Positions 61,632 to 64,000 of a stretch of 64,000 nucleotides of DNA are shown here, in pieces. This DNA is from Nocardia ninae NBRC 108245 (GTDB lineage: Bacteria; Actinomycetota; Actinomycetes; Mycobacteriales; Mycobacteriaceae): positions 1 through 64,000 of the forward strand of contig NZ_BJXA01000040.1 in the NCBI RefSeq assembly GCF_007990755.1, read 5' to 3'. The notes below the pieces were generated by a model. That model was given only the letters and a program-made list of their open reading frames with translations. It did no database searches and had not been told where the DNA came from. The stretch's first letter is position 1, and each line of letters begins with the position of its first letter. Both the position numbers and the translations under genes were made by a program.

Positions 61632-62183
61632 CTACGGCACCAAGGTTCTCAGCTGAGGCACCGCGTCGGCGGGATGCCGGGCCGAAATTCCTTCGCCGAT
61701 CGCGTCGAATTGCCAAATATTGCCCGATCGGCCCAGTTTGCCGAGGATCAGGCCGGTGTATGACCCGCCGCTACTCAGGTCGTAGCGGGCGATTTCGACA
61801 TCGGACACCCCATCGACGATGCGGCAGAACGCATTCTCGATCTGGTCGAAGCTCTGTCCCGTGTAACAGGTCACGAGGAAGAACACGAGGGTCACCTCCG
61901 GTGCCAGCCGGGTCAGATCGACGGTGACGATCTCGTTGTCGCCGTGGCCTTCTCCGGTGGTGCTGTCGCCGAGATGGCGCACCGCGCCGTCCCCGGACAT
62001 GAGTTGCTCGTGGTAGACGACGTCCACGAGGCTGTCCTCGGCATACAACAAGGCGGACGCGTTCAGATCAATGTCCTTGGCGCCGCCGCTGAACCAACGG
62101 CGCTGATGCACCGGATCCCAGCCGAGAGCCATGCTGACGTAGTGGAGTCCGCCCCTGTTGTCATCCCTGAGTGTCACGAACAT
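61632..62183 (-). CDS. TerD-family calcium-binding stress protein
   Basis: A 183-aa single TerD domain. YVSMALGWDPV, DIDLNASALLY, the Ca2+ loop GDSTTGEGHGDNEIVTVDLTRL, and the C-terminal strand GLILGKLGRSGNIWQFDAIGEG. ATG 62183 follows GGGGAG. Despite lying between the pca operon and gabD it shows no link to either. It resembles the C-terminal half of the tandem TerD protein at 32532-33641. Confidence 0.87.
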   Translation of the reverse strand: MFVTLRDDNRGGLHYVSMALGWDPVHQRRWFSGGAKDIDLNASALLYAEDSLVDVVYHEQLMSGDGAVRHLGDSTTGEGHGDNEIVTVDLTRLAPEVTLVFFLVTCYTGQSFDQIENAFCRIVDGVSDVEIARYDLSSGGSYTGLILGKLGRSGNIWQFDAIGEGISARHPADAVPQLRTLVP

Positions 62184-62312
62184 AGTGCGAATCTCCCCGT
62201 GGTCGAACGGCCCGACCCGCCGCTCTGCGGGCCGGGTTTGCCGACCAGCCTTCCCGGCGCACCTACCTGTAAAGATGCCGTAAAAATACGCGTATGGCAA
62301 GTCGCTCCGGAT

Positions 62313-63767
62313 TCATGGCAGAGCAATATATTTGGTTTCGAGGTATTCCTCGATGCCTTCGGTGCCCGCCTCGCGGCCCAGACCGGACTCCTTGACGCCG
62401 CCGAAAGGTGCTGCTACATCGGAGATAACGCCGCGGTTCACCCCGACCATGCCGACTTCGAGCGCCTCGGCGACGCGCAACGCGCGGTCCAGATCTGTCG
62501 TGTAAATGTATGCGGCCAAGCCGAATTCGGTGTTGTCGGCGGCGATGATCCCCTCCGCCTCGCCGTCGAAACCGGTGATCGCGGCCACCGGACCGAACAC
62601 CTCCTCGCGCAGGATGCGTGCGTCGGCAGGCACTTTCGTCAACACGGTCGGTTCGAAGAAGTAGCCTTCGCCCGCGATACTCGCGCCGCCGGTCGTGACC
62701 AGCGCGCCCTTTTCTGTTGCGTCCCGGACCAATTCGGTGACGATGCCACGCTGCTTCTCGCTGATCAGCGGACCGACCTGTACCCCGTCGAGATGGCCCG
62801 GACCGACTTTCAGCGCGCGCATGCGGTCGGTCAGCTTGGTGGTGAACTCCGCGCGGACCGCATTGTCGACGTGGAAGCGGTTCGCCGCGGTACAGGCCTC
62901 GCCGGTGTTGCGCATCTTGGCGGCCATTGCGCCGTCGACCGCGGCATCGATGTCGGCATCGGCGAACACGACGAAGGGCGCGTTGCCGCCGAGCTCCATC
63001 GAGGCGCGCAGGACCCGCGTAGCCGATTGGGCGAGCAGGATTTTGCCCACCCCGGTCGAGCCGGTGAAGGTCACCTTGCGCAGCCGATCGTCGGCGAACA
63101 GCGGGTCGGTGAGCGGCGCTGCGGCCGCGGTCGGCAGGATCGACAGCACGCCGGGTGGCAGTCCGGCGTCGGCGAAGACCTGCCCGAGCAGCAGCATGGT
63201 CAGCGGCGTCTCGGCCGCGGGCTTGACCACCATCGTGCAGCCCGCCGCCAGCGCGGGGGCGATCTTGCGGGTGCCCATGGCGAGCGGGAAGTTCCACGGG
63301 GTGATGGCCAAGGTCGGACCGACGGGCTGTTTGGTGACCAGGATGCGGCCGTTGCCGGACGGCGAATGGGTGTAGCGGCCGTACACGCGGACCGCCTCCT
63401 CGGCGAACCAGCGCAGGAACTCCGCGCCGTAGTCGACCTCGCCCTGGCTCTCCGCCAGTGGCTTGCCCATCTCCAGGGTCATCAGCATGGCGAAATCGTC
63501 GCGTCGCGCGATGATCAGTTCCCATGCGCGGCGCAGTATTTCAGCTCGGTTGCGAGAAGGCGTTGCGGCCCAACCGCTTTGCGCCGCGGCTGCGGCGTCG
63601 AGGGCTCGGGCACCATCGGTGGCCGCCGCGTCGGCGACCTCGATCAGGACCTCGCCGGTCGCCGGATTGTGCACGGGGAAGGTGCTTCCGGTCAGCGCCG
63701 GTGTCTGCTCGCCGCCGATCCACAGGTCGGTGGGTAGGGCGGCGAGCAGCTCGGCTACCTCACGCAT
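62313..63767 (-). CDS. gabD: succinate-semialdehyde dehydrogenase
   Basis: A 484-aa ALDH with the GabD pattern: ITPWNFPLAMGTRKIAPALAAGC, catalytic Glu in MELGGNAPFVVF, Cys in NTGEACTAANRFHV, C-terminus PFGGVKESGLGREAGTEGIEEYLETKY. It oxidises succinic semialdehyde to succinate. ATG 63767 overlaps the end of the upstream aminotransferase gene by 8 bp; a 20-codon longer frame to 63827 would overlap further. The pair fits GABA or similar omega-amine degradation. Confidence 0.9.
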   Translation of the reverse strand: MREVAELLAALPTDLWIGGEQTPALTGSTFPVHNPATGEVLIEVADAAATDGARALDAAAAAQSGWAATPSRNRAEILRRAWELIIARRDDFAMLMTLEMGKPLAESQGEVDYGAEFLRWFAEEAVRVYGRYTHSPSGNGRILVTKQPVGPTLAITPWNFPLAMGTRKIAPALAAGCTMVVKPAAETPLTMLLLGQVFADAGLPPGVLSILPTAAAAPLTDPLFADDRLRKVTFTGSTGVGKILLAQSATRVLRASMELGGNAPFVVFADADIDAAVDGAMAAKMRNTGEACTAANRFHVDNAVRAEFTTKLTDRMRALKVGPGHLDGVQVGPLISEKQRGIVTELVRDATEKGALVTTGGASIAGEGYFFEPTVLTKVPADARILREEVFGPVAAITGFDGEAEGIIAADNTEFGLAAYIYTTDLDRALRVAEALEVGMVGVNRGVISDVAAPFGGVKESGLGREAGTEGIEEYLETKYIALP

Positions 63768-64000
63768 CGCCTGCTCGACTTCCGGAAACCGCCGACAGTG
63801 TCTTGTCGAGGCGGTCGGCGAGCTCATCGATGAGCTCGGGGGTGCTGTTCAGCGGGGGCGCCACGAGCACCGAATTGGTTGCCTCGCCGATGCCTGCCGC
63901 ACAGAGAACGAGCCCGTTTTCTTTCGCAGCGGCGATTATTCGCTTGTTCGTGTCGGCCGGCTGTCCGGCCTGGATATGCAGCGCCCGCATGAGCCCGATG
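63760..64000 (-). CDS. C-terminal end of a class III aminotransferase (partial)
   Basis: The last 79 codons of a gene entering from beyond the window edge. GLMRALHIQAG...IIAAAKENGLVLCAAGIGEATNSVLVAPPLNSTPELIDELADRLDKTL matches the C-terminal domain of class III omega-aminotransferases (the reactive-centre lysine lies outside the window). Coupled to gabD, it is likely a GABA or related aminotransferase. Confidence 0.75.
   Translation of the reverse strand, partial: IGLMRALHIQAGQPADTNKRIIAAAKENGLVLCAAGIGEATNSVLVAPPLNSTPELIDELADRLDKTLSAVSGSRAGDA

Overview
The window is high-GC actinomycete DNA, most consistent with Nocardia or a close relative in the Mycobacteriales. Supporting signs are GC-rich third codon positions, F420-dependent enzyme families (LLM and Ddn types), a mycothiol-type DinB protein, a secretory LIP-family lipase, many GntR/MerR/HxlR regulators and a chromosomal NRPS. 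I saw no tRNA, rRNA, CRISPR array, insertion sequence or integrase. It reads as a chromosomal accessory/catabolic region.

Layout. 0-4 kb: a secreted alpha/beta hydrolase, a short threonyl-tRNA synthetase paralogue preceded by what looks like a threonine attenuator, a SnoaL-like protein and a DUF4186 protein. 4.2-12.1 kb: a tandem HxlR regulator and a five-gene catabolic operon (carotenoid oxygenase, LLM oxidoreductase, thiolase, acyl-CoA ligase, SCP-x-type thiolase). Both promoters carry the same 18-bp operator. 12.4-17.1 kb: a membrane protein with a long disordered tail, a MerR/DinB divergent pair, a small MerR-like protein with a structured 5' region, and a GAF protein. 17.2-20.9 kb: GntR regulator, MFS transporter and pxpBC without pxpA. 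21.1-22.4 kb: a secreted lipase.

22.4-31.8 kb: a bimodular A-T-C-A-T-reductase NRPS next to a kynA-kynU-PaaX operon. This gene combination resembles benzodiazepine-type or pyrazinone-type pathways. 31.9-38.0 kb: Ddn nitroreductase, tandem TerD protein, atypical SDR, and the GAF-regulator/aldehyde dehydrogenase/DUF779 set. 38.0-39.7 kb: ACC deaminase with its GntR regulator, driven by a promoter that appears leaderless and overlaps a 16-bp perfect palindrome. 39.8-43.7 kb: four coupled genes for exported or membrane proteins with Met/His-rich and repeated D-x-Q-W-H motifs, possibly a metal-handling system. 43.7-47.6 kb: DJ-1/PfpI protein, VOC protein, and an EamA-like permease paired with an alpha/beta-hydrolase that has lost its nucleophile serine. 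47.7-51.4 kb: a P450 translationally coupled to a histidine kinase and a kinase-like partner, with no response regulator.

51.5-61.6 kb: a complete 4-hydroxybenzoate/protocatechuate operon (transporter, pobA, pcaIJ, pcaF, pcaHG, pcaB, pcaD, pcaC) divergent from a LysR regulator. 4-Hydroxybenzoate is imported, hydroxylated to protocatechuate, ring-opened and carried to succinyl-CoA plus acetyl-CoA. The window ends with a second TerD protein and a gabD plus aminotransferase pair, the aminotransferase being cut by the window edge.

No computation or database search was run. Families are named from motifs and recall. Regulatory sites were read by eye.
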